42,640 nucleotides of DNA from Bacteroidales bacterium (lineage in GTDB: Bacteria; Bacteroidota; Bacteroidia; Bacteroidales; JAFGHD01): positions 1 through 42,640 of the forward strand of contig JAFGHD010000117.1 of the NCBI GenBank assembly GCA_016939365.1, written 5' to 3'. The notes under the pieces were generated by a model, which was given only the letters and a program-made list of their open reading frames with translations, made no database searches and was not told the origin of the DNA. Shown here piece by piece: positions 33,622 to 41,305 of the stretch (position 1 is its first letter; every line of letters starts with the position of its first letter). Made by a program: the position numbers and the translations under genes.

Positions 33622-33629
33622 CAAAAATA
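33622..33629 (-). promoter_or_regulatory. -7 promoter box for porX (TATTTTTG)
   Basis: On the minus strand TATTTTTG is a perfect TAnnTTTG match, 55 bases before ATG 33566. Confidence 0.45.
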
Positions 33630-33810
33630 TTGCCAGAATGTCCGGCATTGTGAATGGGAATCGTGTCTTTTCGACGAAAGATTCCGGCTTCTGGTCAAAT
33701 TGTATATCTGCTCCGGAGGGATTGATTTTTTATCGGGATGAAACGGAGATCATCATTATCAGTTGAAATAATGATGGATTCTGTACTTTTATTGCCTTAA
33801 GGTGAAAAAA

Positions 33811-33838
33811 AACCGGCGGTTCTGTAACCGGGCCGGTT
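33811..33838. terminator. Compound hairpin with A/T tract in the porX divergent region
   Basis: Outer arms AACCGGC/GCCGGTT (33811-33817, 33832-33838) enclose a second stem GGTT/AACC. An A-run at 33805-33812 means that on the minus strand the hairpin is followed by eight T residues, the form of an intrinsic terminator read toward porX. On the plus strand it could instead be a leader hairpin of the nucleotidyltransferase gene. Confidence 0.45.
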
Positions 33839-33907
33839 AAAAGGGTGCCGATCCTGAACTGTTCCGGGCTTCACTGAGCCATGATGGCATGATGTTTTCA
33901 TTTTGAG

Positions 33908-33915
33908 TAATATTG
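33908..33915 (+). promoter_or_regulatory. Candidate -7 box for sensor/nucleotidyltransferase gene (TAATATTG)
   Basis: TAATATTG differs at one base from TAnnTTTG and ends 21 bases before ATG 33937, a spacing like others in this window. A second candidate, TACTTTTA at 33784-33791, would give a leader of about 140 bases containing the compound hairpin. Confidence 0.3.
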
Positions 33916-33936
33916 CAGTATCAACATCCGTCGAAA

Positions 33937-34800
33937 ATGAATGTGATCAATGAGGATGCTTTGTTCAAGAAGAAAATAGACGCCTATAAGGAACGTGAGA
34001 AGGAATTGAACTGTTTGTACAGGATTGAAGAGATCCTTAAGGCGACCAGCAACAACCTGGAACTGGTGCTTCAGAAGGTCGTGGAAGTGATCCCAACGGG
34101 TTGGCAGTACACAACCATTTGCGAAGCCAGGATACTTTTTGATGGCAATTCTTACCAAACTGAGGGATTCAGGGAAACCGAGTGGATGCAACACGCTGAC
34201 CTGGTGGTCGACGAACATGTGTCGGGACAGGTGGATGTAGCTTACACTCAATTCATCAGGCTTCATCAGGGCAGCCAGTTTCTCCCACAGGAGCAAAAAC
34301 TCCTGAACAACATTGCCGACAGGATGGGCAGTCACCTGTTCCACCTCAGGTTGAAAAAGCTTCGTGAGGCGGCCGGACGGCATGAGCCGGGTGCTGTCAC
34401 GGAGAATCACTCCCTGATCTCCTACAAGGCTGACCAGCACTGGAGATGGAGATACCATATGGCGCAGGTGATCTCGGAAAAACTGGATATGGAGACCTTC
34501 GGAGTCAAGGCGCTGTATATTATCGGAAGTACCAAGACAACGGAAGCCGGACCGGCAAGTGATATTGACCTGCTGGTACATTTCGCAGGTGATGACATTC
34601 AGCGTAAGATGCTCGAAAGCTGGATGGAGGGTTGGAGCCTCTGTCTCTCCGAAATGAACTATGCCCGGACCGGTTATCCAACGGAGGGGCTCATTGATCT
34701 GCATTTCATCACAGAAAAGGATATTCGTGACAAAAGCAGTTTTGCGGTCATGATCGAGTCAGCCGGCGGCGGCGCCAGCCTTCTGAAAGTTTGGAAATGA
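33937..34800 (+). CDS. GAF-like sensor region fused to nucleotidyltransferase domain
   Basis: A 287-residue cytosolic protein of unusual composition. The first 150 or so residues (KKIDAYKEREKELNCLYRIEEIL, then VVEVIPTGWQYTTICEARI) resemble the GAF-like sensory region found before histidine kinase or PEP-synthase-like domains in other bacteria. Instead of such an effector, residues about 185-270 look like a nucleotidyltransferase: YIIGSTKTTEAGPASDIDLLVHF gives the G-S and D-x-D metal-binding pattern, and IDLHFI may give the third acid. ATG 33937 is preferred over the in-frame TTG at 33913. A metallophosphoesterase gene starts 13 bases downstream. Target and signal are unknown; it could nucleotidylate a protein or RNA end, or make a small nucleotide. 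No HEPN partner is visible. Confidence 0.7.
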   Translation: MNVINEDALFKKKIDAYKEREKELNCLYRIEEILKATSNNLELVLQKVVEVIPTGWQYTTICEARILFDGNSYQTEGFRETEWMQHADLVVDEHVSGQVDVAYTQFIRLHQGSQFLPQEQKLLNNIADRMGSHLFHLRLKKLREAAGRHEPGAVTENHSLISYKADQHWRWRYHMAQVISEKLDMETFGVKALYIIGSTKTTEAGPASDIDLLVHFAGDDIQRKMLESWMEGWSLCLSEMNYARTGYPTEGLIDLHFITEKDIRDKSSFAVMIESAGGGASLLKVWK

Positions 34801-34813
34801 GATATCTCCCCTA

Positions 34814-35662
34814 ATGATCAATTGCTTTTTTGTCAGCGACCTTCACGGCAGAGAGTCCAGGTACCTCAGTCTGTCGGCAAAAATATGGAAAGACCGGCCG
34901 GCAGCGGTATTCATGGGTGGTGATCTTTTGCCTCACGGACTGCACAGAACGGATTTCACCGGACATTTCGTAAAGGATTTTCTTGCAGATATTTTTACTG
35001 ACCTTCGAACCGGAATGGGTAACGCTTACCCGCACGTCTTCATCATCCTGGGGAATGATGATGCACGATCCGAAGAATCCCACATCAGGGAGTGCGGTGA
35101 GACAGGCGTATGGCAATACATGACCATGAGCTGTTCAGAATTCATGGATTTCAAGGTTTTCGGTTACCCTTTCGTTAACCCGACACCTTTCAGGATGAAG
35201 GACTGGGAGAAATACGATTTGTCACGTTTCGTCGATCCCGGATGCATCCCGCCCACCGATGGCTTCAGAACCGTCCCTCCCGACTATGATCCGGAATGGG
35301 ATACCATACAAAAGGATCTGCAACGGCTGACCCAGGATGAAGATCTTTCGCGCGCCGTTTTTCTCTTTCACTGCCCTCCCTACAACACAGCACTTGACCG
35401 TGCGGAACTCGACGGCCAGTATATCGATCATGTCCCTCTTGACGTCCACATCGGAAGCATCGCCATCAGACGCTTTATCGAGGAAAGAAAGCCATACCTC
35501 ACACTGCACGGGCATGTTCATGAATCCACAAGGATAACCGGAAAATGGAGAGATACAGTGGGATCCACCCCTGCATTCAATGCTGCCCATGATCAGCAGG
35601 AACTCAGCATCATCCGGTTCGACCTTCAAAACCCGGAAAATGCGGAACGGATTTTGATCTGA
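34814..35662 (+). CDS. Calcineurin-like metallophosphoesterase
   Basis: A 282-residue cytosolic enzyme with the two-metal phosphoesterase signature in order: SDLHG (residues about 8-12), MGGD (about 35-38), LGNDD (the GN-H/D motif, Asp instead of the usual His), FHCPP, and LHGHVHE (GHxH, about 236-241). Members hydrolyse phosphodiesters or phosphomonoesters of nucleotides, proteins or lipids; the substrate is not evident. It follows the sensor/nucleotidyltransferase gene by 13 bases and is probably co-transcribed, so it could act on that enzyme's product. The Asp for His change in the third motif occurs in some families and needs not abolish activity. Confidence 0.87.
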   Translation: MINCFFVSDLHGRESRYLSLSAKIWKDRPAAVFMGGDLLPHGLHRTDFTGHFVKDFLADIFTDLRTGMGNAYPHVFIILGNDDARSEESHIRECGETGVWQYMTMSCSEFMDFKVFGYPFVNPTPFRMKDWEKYDLSRFVDPGCIPPTDGFRTVPPDYDPEWDTIQKDLQRLTQDEDLSRAVFLFHCPPYNTALDRAELDGQYIDHVPLDVHIGSIAIRRFIEERKPYLTLHGHVHESTRITGKWRDTVGSTPAFNAAHDQQELSIIRFDLQNPENAERILI

Positions 35663-35707
35663 TCCACCCACTTTCAGATGTCGCAAGAAACCGCAATCAT
35701 AAAGAGT

Positions 35708-36346
35708 ATGAGCCTTCATCGGGTCCTGCAAACCGGCATATGCGCCATGACGCTGCTATCCATGACACTGCTCTTGCCTGCCTGCAAATCCTGCGAAGAG
35801 TCAAGGCAGGATCTGAAATTCAGCAGGAATACCGGTAACTGGTTCCCCTCCGATTCCATTATCTCCATCCGTTTTACTGATACCCCGGGAAACGAACAGG
35901 TCTTCCTGCAGACCAGCGCCAGGTCGTATTACGATGAAATATTGCTCTATGAGCAGGAGGATTGCGACAAGATCCGTTATTTCGGCGAACGGGCGGAGCT
36001 CTCACTATACTGTGCCTCAACCGGAAAAAATCTGTATATCAAATTCTCTGTAGAATATGATCCCGGCACCGGGGAGTTCTTCTTTCAACGCATGTACGTC
36101 TCATGCGGACTGGAACTTTTGGTTCCCGTAAGTGTTTCGGGAAATGCGGCATCGGATACCACCCTGCTTCTGCATTACGGCAATTACAAGTATCTGGAGA
36201 CATGGACTGACCCCTGTGGAACGAAGCATGAACATGTATATTATCGTTCAGGAGGCATTCCGGCGGTATCCATTTATATTTCCAGAAAAAACGGCTGTGC
36301 CGCCATTCAGTATGACAACACGTGGTGGTGCCTGGCTCCCCGGTAA
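35708..36346 (+). CDS. Hypothetical lipoprotein
   Basis: A 212-residue protein with a signal peptide ending in a lipobox (LLPAC, Cys about 26). The rest is predicted mainly beta, with several Cys (SCEES, DCDK, CASTG, SCGLE, DPCGT, NGCA) that may form disulfides in the periplasm, and a final TWWCLAPR. No family is recognised. An in-frame ATG at 35678 would add ten residues; 35708 places the signal peptide at the N terminus. It begins 45 bases after the metallophosphoesterase stop and may share its transcript. Confidence 0.65.
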   Translation: MSLHRVLQTGICAMTLLSMTLLLPACKSCEESRQDLKFSRNTGNWFPSDSIISIRFTDTPGNEQVFLQTSARSYYDEILLYEQEDCDKIRYFGERAELSLYCASTGKNLYIKFSVEYDPGTGEFFFQRMYVSCGLELLVPVSVSGNAASDTTLLLHYGNYKYLETWTDPCGTKHEHVYYRSGGIPAVSIYISRKNGCAAIQYDNTWWCLAPR

Positions 36347-36524
36347 GAGCCAACAACCAACGAGTACGGAACACAGACATTGCACCAGACAGATCAGTGT
36401 AAATTTTTCAGCCTTGATTAACATGTTCCGGTATTAACATGAGGCTGTGAAAAAAAATCATCGGGCAGTCATCAAATATGCCCGGGATGCAAGGAAATTT
36501 GTAACAGGGAATTTGTTATCAGGC

Positions 36525-37511
36525 ATGAAACGTATCCGGCAATTTTCTTTTTCAGGATCGGTTCTCGCATGGATCCTGCCTTTGTTCCTCTGGAGCCAGG
36601 CTCCTGAGAGACGTATCACGAAGGAAGAATATATCCAGATGTACAAGGATATTTCCATTGAGGAAATGGTCGTCTACAAGATACCTGCGAGCATTACACT
36701 GGCCCAGGGTATCCTTGAATCTGCACACGGTAACAGCGAGCTGGCCCGGAATGCGAACAACCACTTCGGTATCAAATGCCATCTGGAATGGGACGGAAAG
36801 ACCTATATCATGGATGATGATGCCCGGAATGAATGTTTCCGGAAATACAATGATCCTTACGACTCATACAGGGATCATTCCCTGTTCCTGACCACCCGGG
36901 AGCGTTATGCCGGTCTGTTCAAGCTTGATATTTCAGACTACCGGGCATGGGCACATGGATTGAAAAAGGCCGGATATGCCACCAATCCGGATTATCCGCA
37001 ACTGCTGATCAATATCATAGAGGAATTCAAACTCTTCGGTTATGACCGGATGGTTACCGAAGAAGGATATACCTACAAGCCGGATCAAAGTACGAGCCGG
37101 GAGGAAAGGTTCAATCCCAGAAACAGGAATACAACGGATTTTGAAGAGGTTTCACCCGGACCTGCCGGAAGAAAGATTTTTCTCAACAATAACATCAAAT
37201 TCATTTACGCAAAAAAGGGAGATACTTTTTTCAGCATCGCACAGGATTTCGCCATCTATACCTGGCAGATATACAAATACAATGATCTGGACAAGAATGA
37301 CCCTATCTGCAAAGGTCAGATGATCTACCTGGAGCGCAAGAAAAACAGATCAGAGAGTACCGGTTATCATGTGGTGCAACCCGGTGACAGTATGTATGAA
37401 ATATCACAGCAGTACGGAGTTAAACTGAAGAGACTTCTGAAGTACAACGAGCTCGTTCCGGGGATCGAACCTGAAGCCGGCCGGAAGATATGGCTTCACA
37501 AGCCGAGATAG
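36525..37511 (+). CDS. Glucosaminidase-LysM cell-wall hydrolase
   Basis: A 328-residue exported peptidoglycan hydrolase. A signal peptide (MKRIRQFSFSGSVLAWILPLFLWSQ) is followed by a GH73-type N-acetylglucosaminidase domain (about 30-190) with ITLAQGILESAHGNSELARNANNHFGIKC, whose Glu in ILES is the likely catalytic acid. Two LysM modules follow after a polar linker (about 230-285, YAKKGDTFFSIAQDF; about 285-328, YHVVQPGDSMYEISQQYG). It would cut glycan strands during growth or division. The frame is open from a GTG at 36447, but the ATG at 36525 gives a proper signal peptide. Confidence 0.9.
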   Translation: MKRIRQFSFSGSVLAWILPLFLWSQAPERRITKEEYIQMYKDISIEEMVVYKIPASITLAQGILESAHGNSELARNANNHFGIKCHLEWDGKTYIMDDDARNECFRKYNDPYDSYRDHSLFLTTRERYAGLFKLDISDYRAWAHGLKKAGYATNPDYPQLLINIIEEFKLFGYDRMVTEEGYTYKPDQSTSREERFNPRNRNTTDFEEVSPGPAGRKIFLNNNIKFIYAKKGDTFFSIAQDFAIYTWQIYKYNDLDKNDPICKGQMIYLERKKNRSESTGYHVVQPGDSMYEISQQYGVKLKRLLKYNELVPGIEPEAGRKIWLHKPR

Positions 37512-37593
37512 ACCGTGTATCTGCTGATCCGTTAAACCGCCAAGGGTTTATTCAGCGATATATTAATTATTATTATCTTGCATAGTGAATTGA

Positions 37594-37610
37594 TCGGATC
37601 CATGATCCGA
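37594..37610 (+). promoter_or_regulatory. Inverted repeat in mscL leader
   Basis: TCGGATC and GATCCGA (7-base arms, 3-base CAT spacer) form a perfect inverted repeat 28 bases before the mscL ATG. A -7-like TATCTTG lies at 37574-37580, so the repeat would be in the leader. It could be an operator or a small hairpin affecting translation. Confidence 0.35.
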
Positions 37611-37638
37611 CACGTTGTTTAAACCAAAACTTAAAAGA

Positions 37639-38055
37639 ATGGGATTTGCAAAAGAATTCAGGGATTTCGCCATGCGCGGCAATGTCGTGGACATGGCGGT
37701 CGGTATCATTATCGGTGGCGCCTTCGGCAAAATTGTGGCCTCTGCTGTAAATGACATCATCATGCCTCCGATCGGGTACCTTGTCGGGGGTGTCGATTTC
37801 AAAGCACTCAAGGCGGTGGTCAAAGGCCCCGTTATCAATGATGCAGGTGAAACCATCACAGAGGCGGTAACCATCAATTACGGCAACTTCATCCAGACCA
37901 CCATTGACTTTCTGATCATCGCCCTGGTCATTTTACTGATGATCAAAGCCATGAACAACCTCCGGAAGAAGGAGGAGGCCCAACCGGCTCCTCCACCGGC
38001 TCCCACCAAGGAGGAAACCCTGCTCACCGAGATCAGGGATCTGCTCAGGAAATAG
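37639..38055 (+). CDS. mscL: Large-conductance mechanosensitive channel
   Basis: MscL opens a large pore in the inner membrane when turgor rises and so protects the cell from hypo-osmotic shock. The 138-residue protein has an N-terminal helix with [43 protein letters not shown] (the pore-forming first membrane segment with its glycines), a periplasmic loop, a second membrane segment [21 protein letters not shown], and a cytoplasmic helix with a proline-rich linker (PAPPPAP). The ATG at 37639 is used; an upstream TTG at 37615 is possible but unlikely. It is a single-gene unit. Confidence 0.96.
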   Translation: MGFAKEFRDFAMRGNVVDMAVGIIIGGAFGKIVASAVNDIIMPPIGYLVGGVDFKALKAVVKGPVINDAGETITEAVTINYGNFIQTTIDFLIIALVILLMIKAMNNLRKKEEAQPAPPPAPTKEETLLTEIRDLLRK

Positions 38056-38060
38056 GGATT

Positions 38061-38315
38061 TCGGCAGTCATCGAGGCTGATGCCCATGACTGCCCGGAGG
38101 TGAACATAGTCAAACTGTAAGCCTCACCGGCTACCAGCCTGACCACAAACACAGACTCCAACGGGCAGGTTGTGGTACCCATTTCGCTGAACATCAGTCC
38201 CGGTGACACCGTGAAAGTGACCCTGATCCGGGCGGGAAGCACCCGGGACCCGGAATGGGAATTCAAGGCCCTGTCGGTACACCATTCCCCGTGGCCCGTT
38301 TTGAAGGTGAATTAG
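38061..38315 (+). pseudogene. Probable decayed coding remnant downstream of mscL
   Basis: The forward frame that includes the stops at 38118-38120 and 38313-38315 reads like a true beta-rich protein segment: a short piece (AVIEADAHDCPEVNIVKL), a stop, then 64 open codons with TNTDSNGQVVVPISLNISPGDTVKVTL and ending VLKVN. The third-position base pattern and hydrophobic/polar alternation are protein-like, while no start codon or complete gene is evident. It may be the end of an inactivated secreted or carbohydrate-binding protein. Reverse-strand open frames over the same bases look like shadows. Confidence 0.35.
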
Positions 38316-38500
38316 GAAGCCACCCTTCCTTACCATTTCACGGTAAATACCGAAGGGTCAAAGGCCGTCTTTCCCACGTGGAAAGGTGACATATACCACC
38401 TGCATCACTCGGGATGAAGAAAATATTGATATTCTGAAGCCGGTTCAAATGCTGCGGTAAAAAGCATTATCCGGATATTTCCTGATGGTGGGCTGTCACT
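38316..38500. other. Intergenic stretch
   Basis: No gene, clear hairpin or promoter element is seen between the remnant and the end of the third C10 protease. Confidence 0.4.
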
Positions 38501-39979
38501 TCAGTGATTGATGATCAGGGCTGAATGGAATGCCTGTTCCCCGGCCAGCCAGGATAGGATGTATATCCCGGAAGGAAGGCCGGAAATATCCATCTGCAGG
38601 CGAAGCCTTATGTTATCCGTTGCAATGTTTGCAGGGGTATTCATTTCCTTTATCTGTATGCCGCTGCCAGTGTAAATCCGGATCAGACCTGCCGGGGACA
38701 CACCTGCCGGTAATTCCACAGTGATCCAATCCGCAGACGGATTCGGAAAAACCTGCAATCCGGCGTTCATTTTGGAAGCGTTATCCCCTGTTCCGGTTTG
38801 GATATCAAAAATATCAATCACCAGACCCTCAATGACGGTGAGACCGTAAGGAATCTCATCCGGGATCAGGTACCAGCCGTTGTATGTACCGCCCCAGCCG
38901 AAATTGATGTGATAGTAGTCATCCGTGTTGTATCCGTCGACCACGACGTTGTGGCCCATATCCCACTGGGGTGTCACCACAGCCAGATGGGCGGGCTGGG
39001 CATGCTTCATGTTGTGGGATAGACGGCTGTAAAGACTGGTATCTGATTCATCGATCAGTTCGCACTGGTCGAATCCGAATTTCAGGTAGGCGTTGTATGC
39101 CTGGACCACTCCGAAGGTACCGGAGACAGACGAAGTATAGACCTGCCTGGCTGCCGCACCACAGGCAAAGGTCAGCGCCGCCCTTTCATCATTCTTCAGC
39201 GGTGAACCCGTAAGCCACCGTCCCTGAATGGAATCCAGCCACCCGTTGATCTGGGGGAATGAAAGGAAATCCTGCTGTATGTAATCGTCGTCGATCCAGT
39301 AATTCCGGCCCTGATAAGAGTGGTAATAATCATCCTCGTTGGTAAAGAGGGTTCCGTTGACGGTTTTGAAATGATCGACGATCATGGCCATAGCGGTAGC
39401 GGGACATCCTGCCACGCTGCGCCCCCCGGTGACCGGGTCCATCGGGCAGAAGTTGTTGTATGGCGGGCTCTGATGCCAGTTCTCCATCAGCCAGCCACCT
39501 GTCGGGGTGGATCCGGATGGCGGCCATTGCTCGAAGAACTCCGCAGATTTCCGTCCTCCGGCAAGATGCTCCCACGCCCTCTCCCTTTCGGCCAAAATAC
39601 GGGCCGGCAACTGCGGAACAAGCCGGTTCCTCAAACCGGCATCATACAGCAGAAAGCTGGTGAATTCCGAACGGCGCTCCGGCTCAGGATCACTCTCCAG
39701 CGAATAAAACAATACGGGCGGAAGGGTGGTCCGGTCGGTGGTGACAATGAAACCGGCCGGATTGAGCAGGAAGACATACAATGTCAGTTCTTCCGTTTCA
39801 CTGCACCAGTTTTCATATTGTCCGGTCAGGCTGAAGCCGGGTGCATCATGGACTCCGAGCAATCCCTCGGCCGCGCGGCGGGCCATGTCGAATGAAACGG
39901 GTTCCGTGAAACCGTTGTATCCTTGCAGCAACAAAACTGCCACTACAGTGAACAGGATCCTTTGAAGTGTTCTTTTCAT
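38501..39979 (-). CDS. Secreted C10 cysteine protease with T9SS tail (no CUB domains)
   Basis: A 492-residue exported protease. A signal peptide (first about 25 residues) and a Spi/streptopain-type prodomain (about 26-160) precede the peptidase C10 domain (about 165-395) with Cys192 in VAGCPATAMAM and His343 in MGHNVVVDGY. The DYYHINFGWGGTYNGWYLI stretch completes the active-site region. Residues about 412-492 form a T9SS sorting domain (VFPNPSADWITVELP, ending in SALIINH). It lacks the two CUB domains of the paralogs at 4567 and 7276 and is more distant in sequence. It starts 37 bases after the glycosyltransferase stop. Confidence 0.9.
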   Translation of the reverse strand: MKRTLQRILFTVVAVLLLQGYNGFTEPVSFDMARRAAEGLLGVHDAPGFSLTGQYENWCSETEELTLYVFLLNPAGFIVTTDRTTLPPVLFYSLESDPEPERRSEFTSFLLYDAGLRNRLVPQLPARILAERERAWEHLAGGRKSAEFFEQWPPSGSTPTGGWLMENWHQSPPYNNFCPMDPVTGGRSVAGCPATAMAMIVDHFKTVNGTLFTNEDDYYHSYQGRNYWIDDDYIQQDFLSFPQINGWLDSIQGRWLTGSPLKNDERAALTFACGAAARQVYTSSVSGTFGVVQAYNAYLKFGFDQCELIDESDTSLYSRLSHNMKHAQPAHLAVVTPQWDMGHNVVVDGYNTDDYYHINFGWGGTYNGWYLIPDEIPYGLTVIEGLVIDIFDIQTGTGDNASKMNAGLQVFPNPSADWITVELPAGVSPAGLIRIYTGSGIQIKEMNTPANIATDNIRLRLQMDISGLPSGIYILSWLAGEQAFHSALIINH

Positions 39980-40016
39980 GGGGTTGTCAGTTAAATGGGG
40001 TTATATACTAACATTT

Positions 40017-41225
40017 TCATCGTATCAGTGTCTCATGGAAGCGGATCATCTGCAAGGCGGTATTGTTGCAGTCATAATGCCCGACTGCAAGGGAATGTGC
40101 ATTTTCGCCGATTCGGCGGCATAATTCCTTCGAGTCCCTGCATTTTACAATCTGGCGGGCAAAATCCTCCCCCGAATCTGCTATCAGTATGTTCTCACCC
40201 TGAGTATATGGTATTCCTTCCGCACCGATGCCGGTTGAAATGACTGTTTTACCCAAGGCCATCACTTCGACGATCTTAGCTCTGAGGCCGCTGCCTGACA
40301 GCAAAGGGACGATCATCACGGCCTTGTCTTCATGATACCTGAGCGAGTCGGACACCTCTCCATCTACAATGAGGTTCGCATTCTGCATCCTGAACAGCCA
40401 GGAAGGCATCTTTTTCCCCGCAATCCTGAACACGAAATCCGGATAAACCCTTATGATAAAAGGAATAATGTCATTGATGAACCATTTTATTCCCTGGATA
40501 TTAGGCATCCAATCCATGGAGCCCAGATGGTAAAAGACAGGAAAATAATCATACTGCTTTCCCATATCATAACCTGACAGGCTATGAAAATCAAATCCAA
40601 TCGGTACAACGGTCGATGGGGTATGAGGTGCGTAGGAGCCAAAAATGCGGGCATCACTATCAGAGATGGCAATAATCCCGTCCACTGCGGCCGCCATCTT
40701 CATTTCAAATGAGAGCAATCTGCCGGCTGCCAGCCGAAGATACTCCTTCTTCAATGGATTGGTTTTGCTGTGGATGTAGCGCTTCCAAACGATGTTTTCA
40801 ACGTTTTGAGGTCGAAGGATCACCCTGGCTTTTGAATATTTCCGGATCGTCTCCAGATAGAGACACATATAAATGTGTTCCAGCTGGATGATATCAAATG
40901 ACTCTTGTGTCAGAATCTCCTTCAGATAATCGTTCCATGGTTCAGACCAAAACCTTTCCACGAAATAGGATTGATGCCGGAAAATATTACCGGTTGCTTT
41001 TAAAAAATTCAACCTGGTGTTGACCGCAACGTATTCAAGGCGGGAATTTTCCCTGAAATCGGCTGGGACAGTTTGCATATCCACCCAGTTTTTCGGGGTG
41101 TTGATAACCAGCATTTTCAGGTCCACCCCCTGATTGATCAACCCCAGTGCAGAATGATATATCGAAAAGGCACCACCGTCCCTAAGCGGGAAAGGCATTT
41201 TATGACAAAGCTGCAATATCTTCAT
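40017..41225 (-). CDS. Glycosyltransferase family 4-like protein
   Basis: A 402-residue cytosolic or membrane-peripheral glycosyltransferase of GT-B fold. The N-terminal half has the glycine-rich loop region KMPFPLRDGGAFSIYHSALGL, and the C-terminal half has IPLLSGSGLRAKIVEVMALGKTVISTGIGAEGI, the GT4 donor-binding region with the acidic residue in KIVEVMA. The central YHLGSMDWMPNIQGIKWF resembles the family of sugar-PH/GT4 transferases in polysaccharide clusters. Donor and acceptor are unknown. It lies in a surface-polysaccharide locus with a DegT aminotransferase (80 bases upstream). Confidence 0.85.
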   Translation of the reverse strand: MKILQLCHKMPFPLRDGGAFSIYHSALGLINQGVDLKMLVINTPKNWVDMQTVPADFRENSRLEYVAVNTRLNFLKATGNIFRHQSYFVERFWSEPWNDYLKEILTQESFDIIQLEHIYMCLYLETIRKYSKARVILRPQNVENIVWKRYIHSKTNPLKKEYLRLAAGRLLSFEMKMAAAVDGIIAISDSDARIFGSYAPHTPSTVVPIGFDFHSLSGYDMGKQYDYFPVFYHLGSMDWMPNIQGIKWFINDIIPFIIRVYPDFVFRIAGKKMPSWLFRMQNANLIVDGEVSDSLRYHEDKAVMIVPLLSGSGLRAKIVEVMALGKTVISTGIGAEGIPYTQGENILIADSGEDFARQIVKCRDSKELCRRIGENAHSLAVGHYDCNNTALQMIRFHETLIR

Positions 41226-41305
41226 TCCTAAGGCGATATAAGCATTTCTGAAGTTTTAATCAAATGATCCCACAACCACCCAGGAGCTTGCCTCCGATCA
41301 CTGCG

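Noticed and set aside
33898-34704. 268-codon reverse frame opposite the sensor/nucleotidyltransferase
   Set aside because: The forward frame has recognisable motifs and downstream operon context; the reverse frame lacks any and is His/Gln-rich.
37533-37550. 6-bp inverted repeat after the glucosaminidase gene as a terminator
   Set aside because: Short AT-rich stem and no proper T-run; too weak to call.
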